64,000 bases of DNA from Streptomyces sp. CB02261 (GTDB taxonomy: Bacteria; Actinomycetota; Actinomycetes; Streptomycetales; Streptomycetaceae). The notes under the pieces were generated by a model that made no database searches, was not told where the DNA came from, and saw nothing but the letters and a program-made list of their open reading frames with translations. The first letter of the stretch is position 1. Each line of letters opens with the position of its first letter. The stretch is taken from contig NZ_LIVX01000004.1 in NCBI RefSeq assembly GCF_001905665.1, positions 585,019 through 649,018 on the forward strand, given 5' to 3'. Positions 1 through 8,593 of this stretch are shown one piece after another. The position numbers and the translations under genes are program-made.

Positions 1-972
1 TCCTCGCCCGAGACGAAACTCAAGGTGGCCGACACTCTGCGGGCCCACGGCCGGATCGTCGCCATGACGGGTGACGGCGTCAACGACGCCCCCGCGCTGC
101 ACCGCGCGCACATCGGGGTGGCCATGGGACGCTCCGGCACCGATGTGGCCCGCGAGGCCGCCACCATGGTGCTCACCGACGACGACTTCGCCACCATCGT
201 GACCGCTGTCGAATCCGGGCGCCGCGTCTACGACAACGTACGCAAGTTCATCGTCTACATCTTCGCCCACGCGACCCCGGAGATCGTGCCCTTCCTCGTC
301 TTCGCGCTCTCCGCCGGCGCGGTACCGCTGCCGCTCACCGTCCTGCAGATCCTCGCCATCGACCTCGGCACCGAGACGCTGCCCGCCCTCGCCCTCGGTC
401 GGGAGCGCTCCGAGCCCGGCATCATGCAGCGGCCGCCCCGGCCACGGCACCAGGGCGTGATCTCCCGCGACATGCTCATACGGAGCTGGGGATACCTTGG
501 CCTGGTGTCGGCGGTCCTCGTCATGGCGGGCTACTTCTACGTGCTGTGGCGCGCGGGCTGGCAGCCGGGTGCTCCCACGGGCACGGGCAGCCCCTTGCAC
601 CACGCCTACGTGACGGCCACCACGGCCACCTTCGCCGGCATCGTCACCTGCCAGGTCGGCACGGCCTTCGCGGCCCGCACCGACCACGCGGCACTCCGCG
701 ACATCGGGGTGTTCTCGAATCCGCTGCTGCTCGCCGGCATCGCCTTCGAGCTCGCGTTCACCGCCGCCCTCGTCTACGCGCCCCCGCTCCAGCACCTCTT
801 CGGCACAGCCGCCCTCCCTCTGGACGTCGTCCTGCTCGTCGCGACCTTCCCGGTCCTGGTGTGGGGCACGGACGAGCTGCGGCGCGCCAGGCGACGCCGT
901 CAGCTGCCGGCCGCACCACGCTCGGTCCCCGCCGTCTCCTCGCCGCCCTGGTCGAGTCGGAAGGGCGGGTAG
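1..972 (+). CDS. P-type cation-transporting ATPase, C-terminal part (cut by window start)
   Basis: The reading frame is open from base 1, so the start lies outside the window. What remains begins just before the hinge motif TGDGVNDAPAL (around base 67), which is diagnostic of P-type ATPases. It continues with the conserved MVLTDDDFATIV stretch and about six hydrophobic segments of the C-terminal transport domain. The phosphorylation loop and most of the transmembrane core are missing, so ion specificity cannot be read; the tail resembles Ca2+/CtpF-like (P2-type) pumps. The last 73 bases overlap, tail to tail, the DUF4389 gene on the other strand. The family is a known member of the mycobacterial DosR regulon (CtpF), which fits the stress genes that follow. 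A second, full-length P-type pump lies at 14664-17285. Confidence 0.93.
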   Translation, partial: SSPETKLKVADTLRAHGRIVAMTGDGVNDAPALHRAHIGVAMGRSGTDVAREAATMVLTDDDFATIVTAVESGRRVYDNVRKFIVYIFAHATPEIVPFLVFALSAGAVPLPLTVLQILAIDLGTETLPALALGRERSEPGIMQRPPRPRHQGVISRDMLIRSWGYLGLVSAVLVMAGYFYVLWRAGWQPGAPTGTGSPLHHAYVTATTATFAGIVTCQVGTAFAARTDHAALRDIGVFSNPLLLAGIAFELAFTAALVYAPPLQHLFGTAALPLDVVLLVATFPVLVWGTDELRRARRRRQLPAAPRSVPAVSSPPWSSRKGG

Positions 973-1571
973 GCGTCCGTCATGAGGCTCGCGTAGGCGG
1001 CGACGCGCAGGACCCAGCGGTTCAGGCCGACGATCAGGGCGAACAGGTCGCGCGGATACCGGTCGGTGAAGGACACGGCGAAGCCCGCGATGAGTGTCAG
1101 CAGGGTGATCAGACCGCCGCTCCACCAGTGCACCTGCATCCCACCGGTGAAGAAGGCGATCACCAGGTACTGGGGGATGGCGAGCAGCCACCACTTGACC
1201 AGGACCAGCGAGCGCGAGAGGCGCTCCGGGTAGGCGATGTCGAGCCGGGCCGGGTAGTCGGGCTCCGGACCCAGGCTGAAGGGCGGGTAGCGGTCGGTGC
1301 CGAGGGCTCCGTACGAGTAGTACGACACGCGCCAGGACCAGCGGAGCACGCCGAGATTGAAGTCGAACAGGCCCCGTGGGAAGCGCTCGGTGAACAGGAT
1401 GGCGAAGAACGCGATCACCGTCACGACGAGGAAGGCGATCCAGAGGAAGAACAGCACGATCCAGTGGGGGATCACCAGGATCCATTTGACCAGCCACAGC
1501 CAGCGGGACAGTGGGGTGTCAAGCTCGGCGGTCACGGCCACCGGAGGCCGAGGGGCGAGCTGTATGTCCAT
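900..1571 (-). CDS. DUF4389 membrane protein with internal duplication
   Basis: 223 residues starting at the ATG at 1571, with GAGGAAG nine bases upstream. The protein is an internal duplication: a hydrophobic segment of the form RWLWLVKWILVIPH followed by FTERFPRGLFDF...RYPPF occurs twice (about residues 22-110 and 125-212), the second copy reading RSLVLVKWWLLAIP...FTDRYPRDLF...AYPPF. This pattern is typical of DUF4389 proteins, which are membrane-embedded and of unknown function. It lies 70 bp downstream of the potassium channel gene on the same strand and is probably co-transcribed with it. Its 3' end overlaps the ATPase gene by 73 bases. Function cannot be assigned beyond a likely membrane location. 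Confidence 0.85.
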   Translation of the reverse strand: MDIQLAPRPPVAVTAELDTPLSRWLWLVKWILVIPHWIVLFFLWIAFLVVTVIAFFAILFTERFPRGLFDFNLGVLRWSWRVSYYSYGALGTDRYPPFSLGPEPDYPARLDIAYPERLSRSLVLVKWWLLAIPQYLVIAFFTGGMQVHWWSGGLITLLTLIAGFAVSFTDRYPRDLFALIVGLNRWVLRVAAYASLMTDAYPPFRLDQGGEETAGTERGAAGS

Positions 1572-1641
1572 GGTCGTCACTTCCTCGCCAGGTCTTCCCG
1601 CGCGTACGCCGACCGTCGACGTCCCCCCCCACCTCTCAGGA

Positions 1642-2547
1642 TCACCCGCTTCCGCCGCCCGGCGCAGGTCGGGCCGGCTCCGGGGGGCGTCCGTGGTCGT
1701 CGGCGTAGGCCCTGAAGACGTGCTCAGGGTTCTCTCCTGTGCGCAGGAAGCGCTCGTCGAGCACGGCGGCCAGGTCCTCCAGTGCCGTGCGCAGCACCGA
1801 GGCGGAGAGCCGGACGTCCGGATGACGGGCCTCCGCCGCCTGGTCCACCAGGCCGACGGCGTGGCCGAGCTGCCCGGCCAGGGACGTGTTCTCGTCCCCG
1901 TCGTAGAAGTAGTACGACTCGGCGTACTGCAGGAAGTCGACGGTGATGGTGGAGAGGGCCGAGGCGAGACCGTCCAGGAGCGCGGCGCCCCCGTCGGAGT
2001 CGAGAGCCTCGGCGGCGACCAGGCTGCGGCGCACGTGGGACAGCCGTAGGGCGAGCGCCCTACGGCGGGCCAGCGCTGGATAGATACCGAGGATCCAGGC
2101 GACGGTCGCCGACAGCAGGACGAAGCCCACCAGGGCCTCCATGGGGGCGAGCACACGGAGCCACCCCGAGGCCGGCGCAATGTCTCCCAGACCGAGCGTG
2201 GCCAGGGTGACCAGGGAGACGTAGAGGGCGTCGAGCGGGCCCGCGTGCTCGGCGGGGGCGAGCCCCGTGGCGTAGGAGAAGTCCTCGGGCATGTGGGGCC
2301 AGTAGATGAGCCCCCATCCCACGGCCACGGTGAGGGCCCAGACCGCGAGAACCGTCACCATGCCCATCGGGCCGGCGAGACCGGCCGACCGCCACCGCGC
2401 GCCGGGATGGGCCGACAGCCACCACGTGGCCCTCATCACCAGCCTGCTCAGACCGCCGTGGCGCGTCGGGTGCCAGAGGGTGTGGAAGAGGTCTCGGAGG
2501 ATGAACAGCACCAGTAGGGCGCCCGCGAGCATCGGAAGCCACGTCAT
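1642..2547 (-). CDS. Two-transmembrane potassium channel family protein
   Basis: 301 residues from ATG at 2547. The protein has an N-terminal hydrophobic helix (residues 1-18), a second helix around 62-80, a pore loop reading LVTLATLGLGDIAP (about residues 111-124) and a third helix (about 133-155). TLGLGD matches the K+ selectivity-filter position of Ion_trans_2 channels, although the filter is TLGLG rather than the canonical TVGYG, so ion selectivity is not certain. The C-terminal 140 residues are soluble and helical with no RCK/TrkA-N nucleotide-binding signature that I can see. The gene follows the nicotinate phosphoribosyltransferase by 96 bp on the same strand and precedes the DUF4389 gene, so it may be the distal part of the 5049-900 transcription unit. 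Confidence 0.88.
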   Translation of the reverse strand: MTWLPMLAGALLVLFILRDLFHTLWHPTRHGGLSRLVMRATWWLSAHPGARWRSAGLAGPMGMVTVLAVWALTVAVGWGLIYWPHMPEDFSYATGLAPAEHAGPLDALYVSLVTLATLGLGDIAPASGWLRVLAPMEALVGFVLLSATVAWILGIYPALARRRALALRLSHVRRSLVAAEALDSDGGAALLDGLASALSTITVDFLQYAESYYFYDGDENTSLAGQLGHAVGLVDQAAEARHPDVRLSASVLRTALEDLAAVLDERFLRTGENPEHVFRAYADDHGRPPEPARPAPGGGSG

Positions 2548-2643
2548 TCCGGCACTCTTCCCCCGGCGCCGACGCGCTCCCTCCAGCAGCCACTGATGTC
2601 AGCCCGGTGGCGGACTGCGGCAGCGGCCGGTCGGGGTTCACGT

Positions 2644-3978
2644 CTACTGCCCGGTGCCCGTCCGCGCCTCGATCCTGTGTCGCACGGCCGTCGTCAGGAC
2701 CGTCAGCCGCGTCGACACCATGGGCGTGGGTGCCGTCGGGCGATCGATACGCCGTGCCTCGTCCGGCATCGCGGCGAGATCCGCTTCGAAGCGGGTCCGG
2801 GCGGCGGCCAGGGTGTCGGACGGCTCTGTACGAAGCCCGCCGCGCATCACGGTCCCCAGCAGAGGCACCGTGCCCTCAGGAGGCTCCTCGTTCGCCAGGC
2901 CGATGACGTCCCGCAGGCCGGGGCCGCGGAAGACCTGCTTCGGGCCGGGAGCCGTCACCTTCGCGGACGAGAGCTTCATGACGGGCCGCCCGTCGTACTC
3001 GACCAGCTTGTACGCCGCGTCCAGGTACGGGGCGTCGGCGGCCGTGCCGACCTTGGTCCCCACGGCGAACACGTCGATCGGTGCCCTCTTCCGCACGAGC
3101 CGGTCGATGCCGTACTCGTCCAGACCGCCGCTTGCGATGATCTGCACGTCCCTCAGCCCCGCCTCGTCGAGTGCGGTACGGGCCCGGCGAGCCAGCGCGC
3201 CCAGGTCTCCGCTGTCGAGGCGGATCCCGCACCCCGGACCCAGCCCGAGGTCCTTGAGCACGCGCGCCGCCGTCGCGACACCACGGTCGGTGTCGAAGGT
3301 GTCGACCAGGAAGGTCACCGGGCCGGGATGGGTGCGGGCGAAGGCCCGGAACGCCTGCTCCTCGGAGGCGAAGGTCTCGATGTACGCGTGGGCCATCGTG
3401 CCGGCGGCAGGGATGCCGTACCGGGTCGCGGCGGCGACGTTGCTGGTCCCGGCGAAGCCGACCAGGGAGGAGAGGCGCGCCGCCTGCATGCCGGCCTCGG
3501 GTCCGTGGGTCCGGCGCAGCGAGAAGTCCACCAGGGGCCGCCCGGCGGCGGCGAGCACACACCGGGCCGCCTTGGACGCGACGGCCGTCTGATGGCAGAG
3601 GAGGGACAGCAGGTGCGTCTCCACGAGCTGGGCCTGTGGCAGCGGCGCGGTGACCTCCAGGAGCGGCTCACCGGCGAGGACGAGCCGTCCTTCGGGCACG
3701 GCGCGTACCTGCCCGTCGAACGACAACCCGTCCAGCGGTTCGAGGTCCTCGACCGGCCGCCGCAGCGCCTCGGCGAACTCCTCGACGTCGGTGCCGCCCA
3801 CCCGGAAGCGGGAGAGGTAGTCGAGGGCCGGTGCCAGCCCTGCGGCGACGAGGAACCCGCGGCCCGGCGGAAGGTCACGGACGAATAGGCTGAACGTGGC
3901 TGGTGCCTGCATGCCCTCCCGCAGGTACGAGAGCGCCATCGTGACCTCGTACAGGTCGGTGGCAGTCACCTCGGACAC
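2644..3978 (-). CDS. pncB: Nicotinate phosphoribosyltransferase
   Basis: 444 residues, the usual length for this family. It would convert nicotinate, PRPP and ATP to nicotinate mononucleotide in NAD salvage. Recognisable segments are the N-terminal TDLYEVTMALSYL, the central VDFSLRRTHGPEAG, the GTSNVAAATRYGIPAAGTMAH block containing the conserved His, VDTFDT, RLDSGDLG and IIASGGLDEY. The GTG at 3978 is chosen because the family starts just before TDLYE and it sits 2 bp after the stop of the upstream CBS gene. It is the third gene of a unit with the cNMP-fold and CBS-BON genes. In M. tuberculosis a second PncB (PncB2) belongs to the DosR regulon, so a stress-linked salvage enzyme fits this locus. 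Confidence 0.93.
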   Translation of the reverse strand: MSEVTATDLYEVTMALSYLREGMQAPATFSLFVRDLPPGRGFLVAAGLAPALDYLSRFRVGGTDVEEFAEALRRPVEDLEPLDGLSFDGQVRAVPEGRLVLAGEPLLEVTAPLPQAQLVETHLLSLLCHQTAVASKAARCVLAAAGRPLVDFSLRRTHGPEAGMQAARLSSLVGFAGTSNVAAATRYGIPAAGTMAHAYIETFASEEQAFRAFARTHPGPVTFLVDTFDTDRGVATAARVLKDLGLGPGCGIRLDSGDLGALARRARTALDEAGLRDVQIIASGGLDEYGIDRLVRKRAPIDVFAVGTKVGTAADAPYLDAAYKLVEYDGRPVMKLSSAKVTAPGPKQVFRGPGLRDVIGLANEEPPEGTVPLLGTVMRGGLRTEPSDTLAAARTRFEADLAAMPDEARRIDRPTAPTPMVSTRLTVLTTAVRHRIEARTGTGQ

Positions 3979-3980
3979 GG

Positions 3981-4634
3981 CTACGTCCCGGCCTGGGCGG
4001 TGAGCTCGCACCGTACGTCCACCACGCCTTCGACAGCCCGCGCCAGGCGTGCCGCGAGTGGGATGAGCGCGCTGTCGCGGACCTCGCCGGACAGGGTGAC
4101 GACACCCGCGTCGACACGGACGTCGACCTGGTGGTGCGAGAGCGGGAACAGGTGCTCGATGGCGTCTCGGCGCACCTCGGCGGCGAGCTCGTCGTCGGAG
4201 CGGAGGAAGACCTTGAGCAGGTCGGACCGGCTCACGATCCCCTGGACCGTCCCGCTCGCGTCGACGACCGGCAGCCGCTTGACGCGATGGGCGGCCATGA
4301 GGCGCGCGGCCTGCGGCAGAGATGCCTCTGGGGTGACGGTGACGGCGGGCGAGGTCATCAGGTCCTCGGCCCGCCGGGACCCGGCCTTGGCAGTGGCGTC
4401 GAGCCGCCGCATCTGTTCGACGAGGCCGAGGCGGTGGTCGTGGAACTCCTCCTTGCGGAGGAGGTCCGCTTCGGAGACCACTCCGACGACGTGGCCCTCG
4501 CCCTCCACCACGGGTACGGCGGTCACCTTCCACCGCTCCATGGCGGTGACGATCTCCTTGAACTCCGCGCCGGGCAAGACGGCGACGACCTTCTTGGTCA
4601 TCACGTCGGCCACGGTAAACGGTTGCGATGTCAT
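3981..4634 (-). CDS. CBS-pair plus BON domain protein
   Basis: 217 residues from ATG at 4634. Two CBS repeats are clear: MTSQPFTVADVMTKKVVAV...VVGVVSEADLL (residues 1-60) and AEDLMTSPAVTVTPEA...GIVSRSDLL (about 92-150). The C-terminal 65 residues (HHQVDVRVDAGVVTLSGEVRD...VEGVVDVRCEL) form a BON domain. CBS pairs bind adenosyl ligands; BON domains are associated with membranes or osmotic stress. The mycobacterial counterpart of the CBS part is Hrp1 (Rv2626c), a hypoxic response protein. It is sandwiched between the cNMP-fold gene (11 bp) and pncB (2 bp) in one unit. A very similar paralogue is at 19815-20453 and a third at 12020-12646. Confidence 0.92.
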   Translation of the reverse strand: MTSQPFTVADVMTKKVVAVLPGAEFKEIVTAMERWKVTAVPVVEGEGHVVGVVSEADLLRKEEFHDHRLGLVEQMRRLDATAKAGSRRAEDLMTSPAVTVTPEASLPQAARLMAAHRVKRLPVVDASGTVQGIVSRSDLLKVFLRSDDELAAEVRRDAIEHLFPLSHHQVDVRVDAGVVTLSGEVRDSALIPLAARLARAVEGVVDVRCELTAQAGT

Positions 4635-4644
4635 CGCCTGTTCC

Positions 4645-5049
4645 TTACGTGAGGAGCCGTCGCGCCATTGTGGCGGCCACTGCGGCGGACACGGCCACAC
4701 CGACGGCGGTGTCCTGTGCACACAGCTCCCGAACGGCCTGCCCGTCGAATTCGAGGGCGTGGACCTCGGTGGTCGCCGTGGCACCACAGTGCCAGTGGTA
4801 CGGAGGGAGCATTCCGGAGCAGCCGAAGAGGTCGCCGGGCACGAGGGTGCCGACGAGCGTGGCGCCGTGACCAGGGCGGTGCTCGTCCAGGTCGACGCGC
4901 CCCGCCTCGATGATCCAGAAGCGGTCGGCGGGCTGCCGTTCGCGGAAGATGCGCGTACCCGCGGGGATGCGGACCGGCCGGGACTGCCGCAGCAGCCGGT
5001 CACGTGCCTCCGGAGTGAGTTCGCTCAGCAGCATGGTCATGGTGCTCAT
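4645..5049 (-). CDS. Cyclic nucleotide-binding-fold protein (no DNA-binding domain)
   Basis: 134 residues. The sequence DRLLRQSRPVRIPAGTRIFRERQPADRFWIIEAGRVDLD followed by GTLVPGDLFGCSGML fits the Crp/cNMP-binding beta-roll. The canonical phosphate-binding cassette (GE-(x)-R-A-A) is not conserved, so binding of cAMP is doubtful. There is no C-terminal helix-turn-helix. It is the first gene of the cNMP-CBS/BON-pncB unit, and two palindromes of the GGGNCC-type lie in the 90 bp upstream. A near-copy that is now frameshifted sits in the same position ahead of the CBS-BON gene at 20453, so cNMP fold plus CBS-BON is a conserved two-gene module here. The specific ligand is unknown. Confidence 0.85.
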   Translation of the reverse strand: MSTMTMLLSELTPEARDRLLRQSRPVRIPAGTRIFRERQPADRFWIIEAGRVDLDEHRPGHGATLVGTLVPGDLFGCSGMLPPYHWHCGATATTEVHALEFDGQAVRELCAQDTAVGVAVSAAVAATMARRLLT

Positions 5050-5102
5050 ACCGTGCCTCCAGCCCTCACATACACACTCTCGCGCGGTGGCCGGTCCGGC
5101 GA

Positions 5103-5137
5103 GGGCCGACCAGGCCCGACGTGGGACCGACAGGCCC
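5103..5137. promoter_or_regulatory. Two tandem GGGNCC-type palindromes, candidate response-regulator sites
   Basis: GGGCCGACCAGGCCC (5103-5117) and GGGACCGACAGGCCC (5123-5137) are imperfect palindromes exactly 20 bp apart, 54-88 bp upstream of the cNMP/CBS/pncB unit. Spacing and half-sites resemble DosR/DevR boxes. Binding by the local LuxR regulator is inferred. Confidence 0.55.
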
Positions 5138-5139
5138 TG

Positions 5140-6567
5140 TCAGCGGACCAGGACGGCCTCCCCGGAGCGGGGCACGACGGCCGTCCAGCCGAGTTCGCGG
5201 TCGATGCGGTCGCGCAGCGCCTCGGAAGCGGCCGGTTCGCCGTGGACGAGGTAGGTGGTGCGCGGGGGAGGTGCGCCGCGCAGCCAGTCGATGATCTGTC
5301 CGGCGTCGGCGTGTGCCGAGAAGTGGGGAACGTCGGCGACCTCGGCCCGTACGGGCACGTACTCGCCGAACATCTTGAGTGCCCGCGCTCCGTCCACGAG
5401 GTCCCGCGCCCGAGTGCCCGCAGCGGCGAAGCCGACCACGACGACCGCGTTGCGCGGGTCCGGGAGCAGCCGGTGCAGGTGGTGCAGGACGCGGCCGCCG
5501 GTGGCCATGCCGGCCGAGGAGACGATGACGGCGGGTCCCCTGACCTCGTTGATCCCGATGGACTCCTGGACCGTGCGCGCGGCGAGGAACGGCGCGGGGC
5601 TCAGCGCGGCTGCTCCCTCGGCGAGGATTTCCGGCCGCAGCTCGGGGGAGCGCTCTCGTACCGCGTCCTGGTAGACGTCGAGGGCGGCCAGGGCCATCGG
5701 GCTGTCCACGTACACGGGGACCGATCGAGGTAGGGTGCCCGTCTCGCGCAGCAGCGTTAGTTCGTGCAGGACGACCTCGGTGCGGTCGATCGCGAAGGCG
5801 GGGATGACGACGGTGCCGCTCCGGGCGGCGGTCCGCGCGATCACGGCGGCGAACTCCGACCGGGCGGACTCCTGGTCGTGGCGGCGGTCGCCGTACGTGG
5901 ACTCCATCAGCAGCACGTCGGCGCCGGAGAACGGTTCGGGCGGCAGCAGCAGTGGGTGTCCGGGCCGCCCCAGGTCCCCGGACACGGCCAGGGTGTGGCC
6001 GTCCTCCAGGGTCAGGCGGGCCCACGCGGATCCCAGGATGTGTCCGCCGTGGTGGAGCGTCAGCCGGGTACCGGACATGATCTCCACGTCCTCCCCGACC
6101 GGGACCGGGTCGAAGAACGCCAGCGACTTCTCCACATCGGAGTCGTCGTACAGCGGCTTGGCCGGGCGGTGCTTGGACCAGCCGTGCTCATCGGCGTGCC
6201 GGGCGGCCTCCATCTGGAGCCGGGCGCTGTCTCGCAGCACGATTCCGGCGAGCCGGGCCGTGTTGGCGCTGGTGAGGATCGGTCCGCGGAAGCCCTGCCG
6301 GACCAGGCGGGGCAGATAGCCGCAGTGGTCCAGATGGGCATGTGTGACGACCACGGCGTCGACGTCCGCGGCGTCGCGGGCGAACCGTTCCCAGTTGCGG
6401 CGCCGCAAGGTCGCGAAACCCTGGAAGAGACCGCAGTCGAGGAGGATCCGCGCATGGTCGCTCTCGACCAGGAACTTGCTTCCGGTGACCGTTCCCACGC
6501 CGCCCAGGAAACTGAGCAGTGCGGGTCGCGGAGCGGTGGGAGCGGTGTTCGGGGCTGCCTCGGACAC
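5140..6567 (-). CDS. Metallo-beta-lactamase/beta-CASP RNA-processing-type hydrolase
   Basis: 475 residues starting at GTG 6567, with AAGGAGG seven bases upstream. The zinc motif HAHLDH (H76, H78, D80, H81) is present, followed by HILGSAW, SGDLGRP and the LLMESTYGDR segment. The beta-CASP region includes VIPAFAIDRTEVVLHELTLL, YVDSPMA, IVSSAGMATGGRVLHHL and the terminal PHFSAHAD / TYLVHGEP blocks. This is the architecture of the CPSF/TTHA0252-like family (metallo-beta-lactamase with RNA-specificity domain), which acts on RNA ends. It is transcribed divergently from the dehydrogenase gene at 6741, and the shared gap contains two candidate regulator boxes. The substrate cannot be told from sequence. 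Confidence 0.92.
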   Translation of the reverse strand: MSEAAPNTAPTAPRPALLSFLGGVGTVTGSKFLVESDHARILLDCGLFQGFATLRRRNWERFARDAADVDAVVVTHAHLDHCGYLPRLVRQGFRGPILTSANTARLAGIVLRDSARLQMEAARHADEHGWSKHRPAKPLYDDSDVEKSLAFFDPVPVGEDVEIMSGTRLTLHHGGHILGSAWARLTLEDGHTLAVSGDLGRPGHPLLLPPEPFSGADVLLMESTYGDRRHDQESARSEFAAVIARTAARSGTVVIPAFAIDRTEVVLHELTLLRETGTLPRSVPVYVDSPMALAALDVYQDAVRERSPELRPEILAEGAAALSPAPFLAARTVQESIGINEVRGPAVIVSSAGMATGGRVLHHLHRLLPDPRNAVVVVGFAAAGTRARDLVDGARALKMFGEYVPVRAEVADVPHFSAHADAGQIIDWLRGAPPPRTTYLVHGEPAASEALRDRIDRELGWTAVVPRSGEAVLVR

Positions 6568-6628
6568 GGTCAGCCCTCCTTCGGAGTGGACCGGTCTCCA
6601 CCTTCGCATCCGACCGGCCGGGACCGGA

Positions 6629-6665
6629 GGGTCCGAGCGGCCCCTGTCGGGGGCCGACCGGCTCA
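6629..6665. promoter_or_regulatory. Two GGGNCC-type palindromes in a divergent promoter
   Basis: GGGTCCGAGCGGCCCC (6629-6644) has 7-base arms with one mismatch. A weaker second copy, GGGGCCGACCGGCTCA (6650-6665), starts 21 bp later. They lie between the divergent beta-CASP hydrolase (start 6567) and dehydrogenase (start 6741). Regulator binding is inferred from similarity to the other boxes in the block. Confidence 0.5.
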
Positions 6666-6740
6666 TGTGCCGCCCGAGGGCTCGGTGGAGCCTGGTGGAC
6701 GAGGACCGCAGCGACGCGCGACAGGAAGCAGGTGGGCGCC

Positions 6741-7820
6741 ATGAAGGCACTCGTATTCCAGGGACCGGGTCGGATCGCCTGGCAGGACGTACCCGACCCG
6801 GGCATCGAGGACCCCGCCGATGCGATCGTCAGGGTCGACGTCGTCACCATCTGCGGCACGGACCTGCACATCCTGAAGGGTGACGTGCCGGAGGTGACGC
6901 CCGGCCGGGTCCTCGGACACGAGGCGGTGGGCACCGTGGTCGAGACCGGGGGCGACGTCCGCACGGTGCGGCCGGGCGACCGCGTCCTGGTCTCCTGCAT
7001 CTCCGCATGCGGCAGGTGCCGCTTCTGCCGCGAGAACCGTTATGGGCAGTGCCGTGGCGGAGGTGGCTGGATCCTCGGTCACACCGTCGACGGCACGCAG
7101 GCCGAGTACGTCCGTGTGCCCTTCGCCGACCTGTCCGTCCACGCGCTGCCGGACATCATCGACGGCTCCGACGCGGTCCTGCTCGCCGACATCTTCCCCA
7201 CGTCCTACGAGGTCGGGGTCCTGAACGGTGCCGTGCGCCCCGCCGACACGGTGGTCGTCGTCGGCGCGGGCCCCATCGGTCTCGCCGCCATCGCCACTGC
7301 CGGCTTCTACAGTCCGGGCCGCATCGTCGCCGTCGACCTGGCCGAGTCGCGGCTTGCCGCCGCCCGTGCCCTCGGCGCGGACGCCACCGTGAATGCCGAG
7401 GAAGGCCCCGAGCAGCTCGTCGCGGATCTGACCGACGGCCTCGGCGCCGACGTCGTCATGGAGGCCGTCGGTGTCCCGGAGGCGTTCGAGATGTGCACCC
7501 GGATGGTCCGACCCGGCGGCCGGGTCGCCAACATCGGAGTGCACGGAAAGCCCGCGGTCCTCCACCTGGAAGACCTGTGGATCAAGGACGTCACGATCAC
7601 CACCGGCCTGGTGGACACCTCGTCCACACCCATGCTGCTGCGCATGATGGCCGCCGGGCGGCTGCCGTCGGCGGAACTGGTCACCCACCGGTTCGAGCTG
7701 GGGGAGATGGAGGAGGCGTACGAGATCTTCGGCCGGGCGGCCGAGACCGGCGCCTTGAAGGTCGCGCTGGGGGGCCCGCGGCACACGGTCGTCAGACTCC
7801 CCGACGCGCCGGTAGCTTGA
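6741..7820 (+). CDS. Zinc-dependent alcohol dehydrogenase family protein
   Basis: 359 residues from ATG 6741. It is a medium-chain dehydrogenase: catalytic zinc ligands in TICGTDLH (C38) and GHEAVG, a structural-zinc cluster CGRCRFCRENRYGQC (four cysteines) and the Rossmann motif VVVGAGPIGLAA. It should oxidise an alcohol or reduce an aldehyde with NAD(P); the substrate is not evident. It heads a three-gene unit with a HAD phosphatase/mutase (one-base overlap TGATG) and a GH65 protein (ATGA overlap). In Streptomyces coelicolor a zinc alcohol dehydrogenase also lies close to the OsdK/OsdR genes, which fits a role in redox balance during oxygen limitation. Confidence 0.92.
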   Translation: MKALVFQGPGRIAWQDVPDPGIEDPADAIVRVDVVTICGTDLHILKGDVPEVTPGRVLGHEAVGTVVETGGDVRTVRPGDRVLVSCISACGRCRFCRENRYGQCRGGGGWILGHTVDGTQAEYVRVPFADLSVHALPDIIDGSDAVLLADIFPTSYEVGVLNGAVRPADTVVVVGAGPIGLAAIATAGFYSPGRIVAVDLAESRLAAARALGADATVNAEEGPEQLVADLTDGLGADVVMEAVGVPEAFEMCTRMVRPGGRVANIGVHGKPAVLHLEDLWIKDVTITTGLVDTSSTPMLLRMMAAGRLPSAELVTHRFELGEMEEAYEIFGRAAETGALKVALGGPRHTVVRLPDAPVA

Positions 7821-8593
7821 TGAAAGGCCGAGGCTCGCTCTCTCGGCCGCCGGATGGTGTCGTCCTCGACACCGACGGCGTTCTGCTCGACTCCGCCGTC
7901 GTGCACGCGGCGGCGTGGAAGATCGCGTTCGACGCCTGCCTCGACCAACTGGCGCCCGACAGCGGGACACAGCCGCCCTTCGACGCGGACGCCGAGTACC
8001 GCCGGTTCGTCGACGGCAGGTCCCGGTACGACGGAGCGGCCGCCTTCCTCACCGCCCGCAGCATTCACCTCCCACCGGGAGACCCGCACGACGCGCCCGG
8101 CTGCGGCACGGTCTGGGGTGTCGCGGCACACAAGGAACAGGCGTTCGTCGATCTGCTTCGTACAAAAGGCGTCACGGCCTTCGCCGACGCCAGGCCGGCT
8201 CTCGCGGCCCTGCGCACGGCGGGCGTGCCGTGCGCCGCGGTTTCCGCTTCCCGGCACGCCCGGGCACTGATCCGTGCCGCGGGGCTCGCCGGTCTCCTCG
8301 CGGTGATCGTGGACGGTGAGGACGCCGCCCGGCTCGGCCTCGCCGGCAAGCCGGATCCCGCGCTCTTCCTGCGGGCGGCGGCCCTCCTCGGCGGCTGCCC
8401 GCAGGAGACGGCGGTCGTCGAGGACGCACTCGCCGGAGTCGAGGCGGCGCGTCGCGGCGGTTTCGGTCTCGTCGCCGGAGTCGACCGCACACCGCTGCGA
8501 CGCACCGCCGCCCTCCTGCGAGAGCAGGGTGCCGACCTGGTGGTTCCCGATCTCACGACGCTGGTCCGCAGCGTGTGGGGTGAGCGCCCATGA
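7820..8593 (+). CDS. HAD-IA hydrolase, probable beta-phosphoglucomutase
   Basis: 257 residues. ATG 7820 overlaps the stop of the dehydrogenase gene by one base. HAD motif I is GVVLDTDGVLLDS (nucleophile and acid/base Asp two residues apart), motif II lies near AVSASRHAR, motif III around GKPDPALFL, and motif IV is VVEDALAGVEAA. The VVEDA and GVEAARRGGF segments are typical of beta-phosphoglucomutase-like enzymes. The four-base overlap with the downstream GH65 gene supports this: GH65 phosphorylases release beta-glucose 1-phosphate, which this enzyme would convert to glucose 6-phosphate. The cap insertion (about residues 30-110) is longer than in the smallest family members. Confidence 0.88.
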   Translation: MKGRGSLSRPPDGVVLDTDGVLLDSAVVHAAAWKIAFDACLDQLAPDSGTQPPFDADAEYRRFVDGRSRYDGAAAFLTARSIHLPPGDPHDAPGCGTVWGVAAHKEQAFVDLLRTKGVTAFADARPALAALRTAGVPCAAVSASRHARALIRAAGLAGLLAVIVDGEDAARLGLAGKPDPALFLRAAALLGGCPQETAVVEDALAGVEAARRGGFGLVAGVDRTPLRRTAALLREQGADLVVPDLTTLVRSVWGERP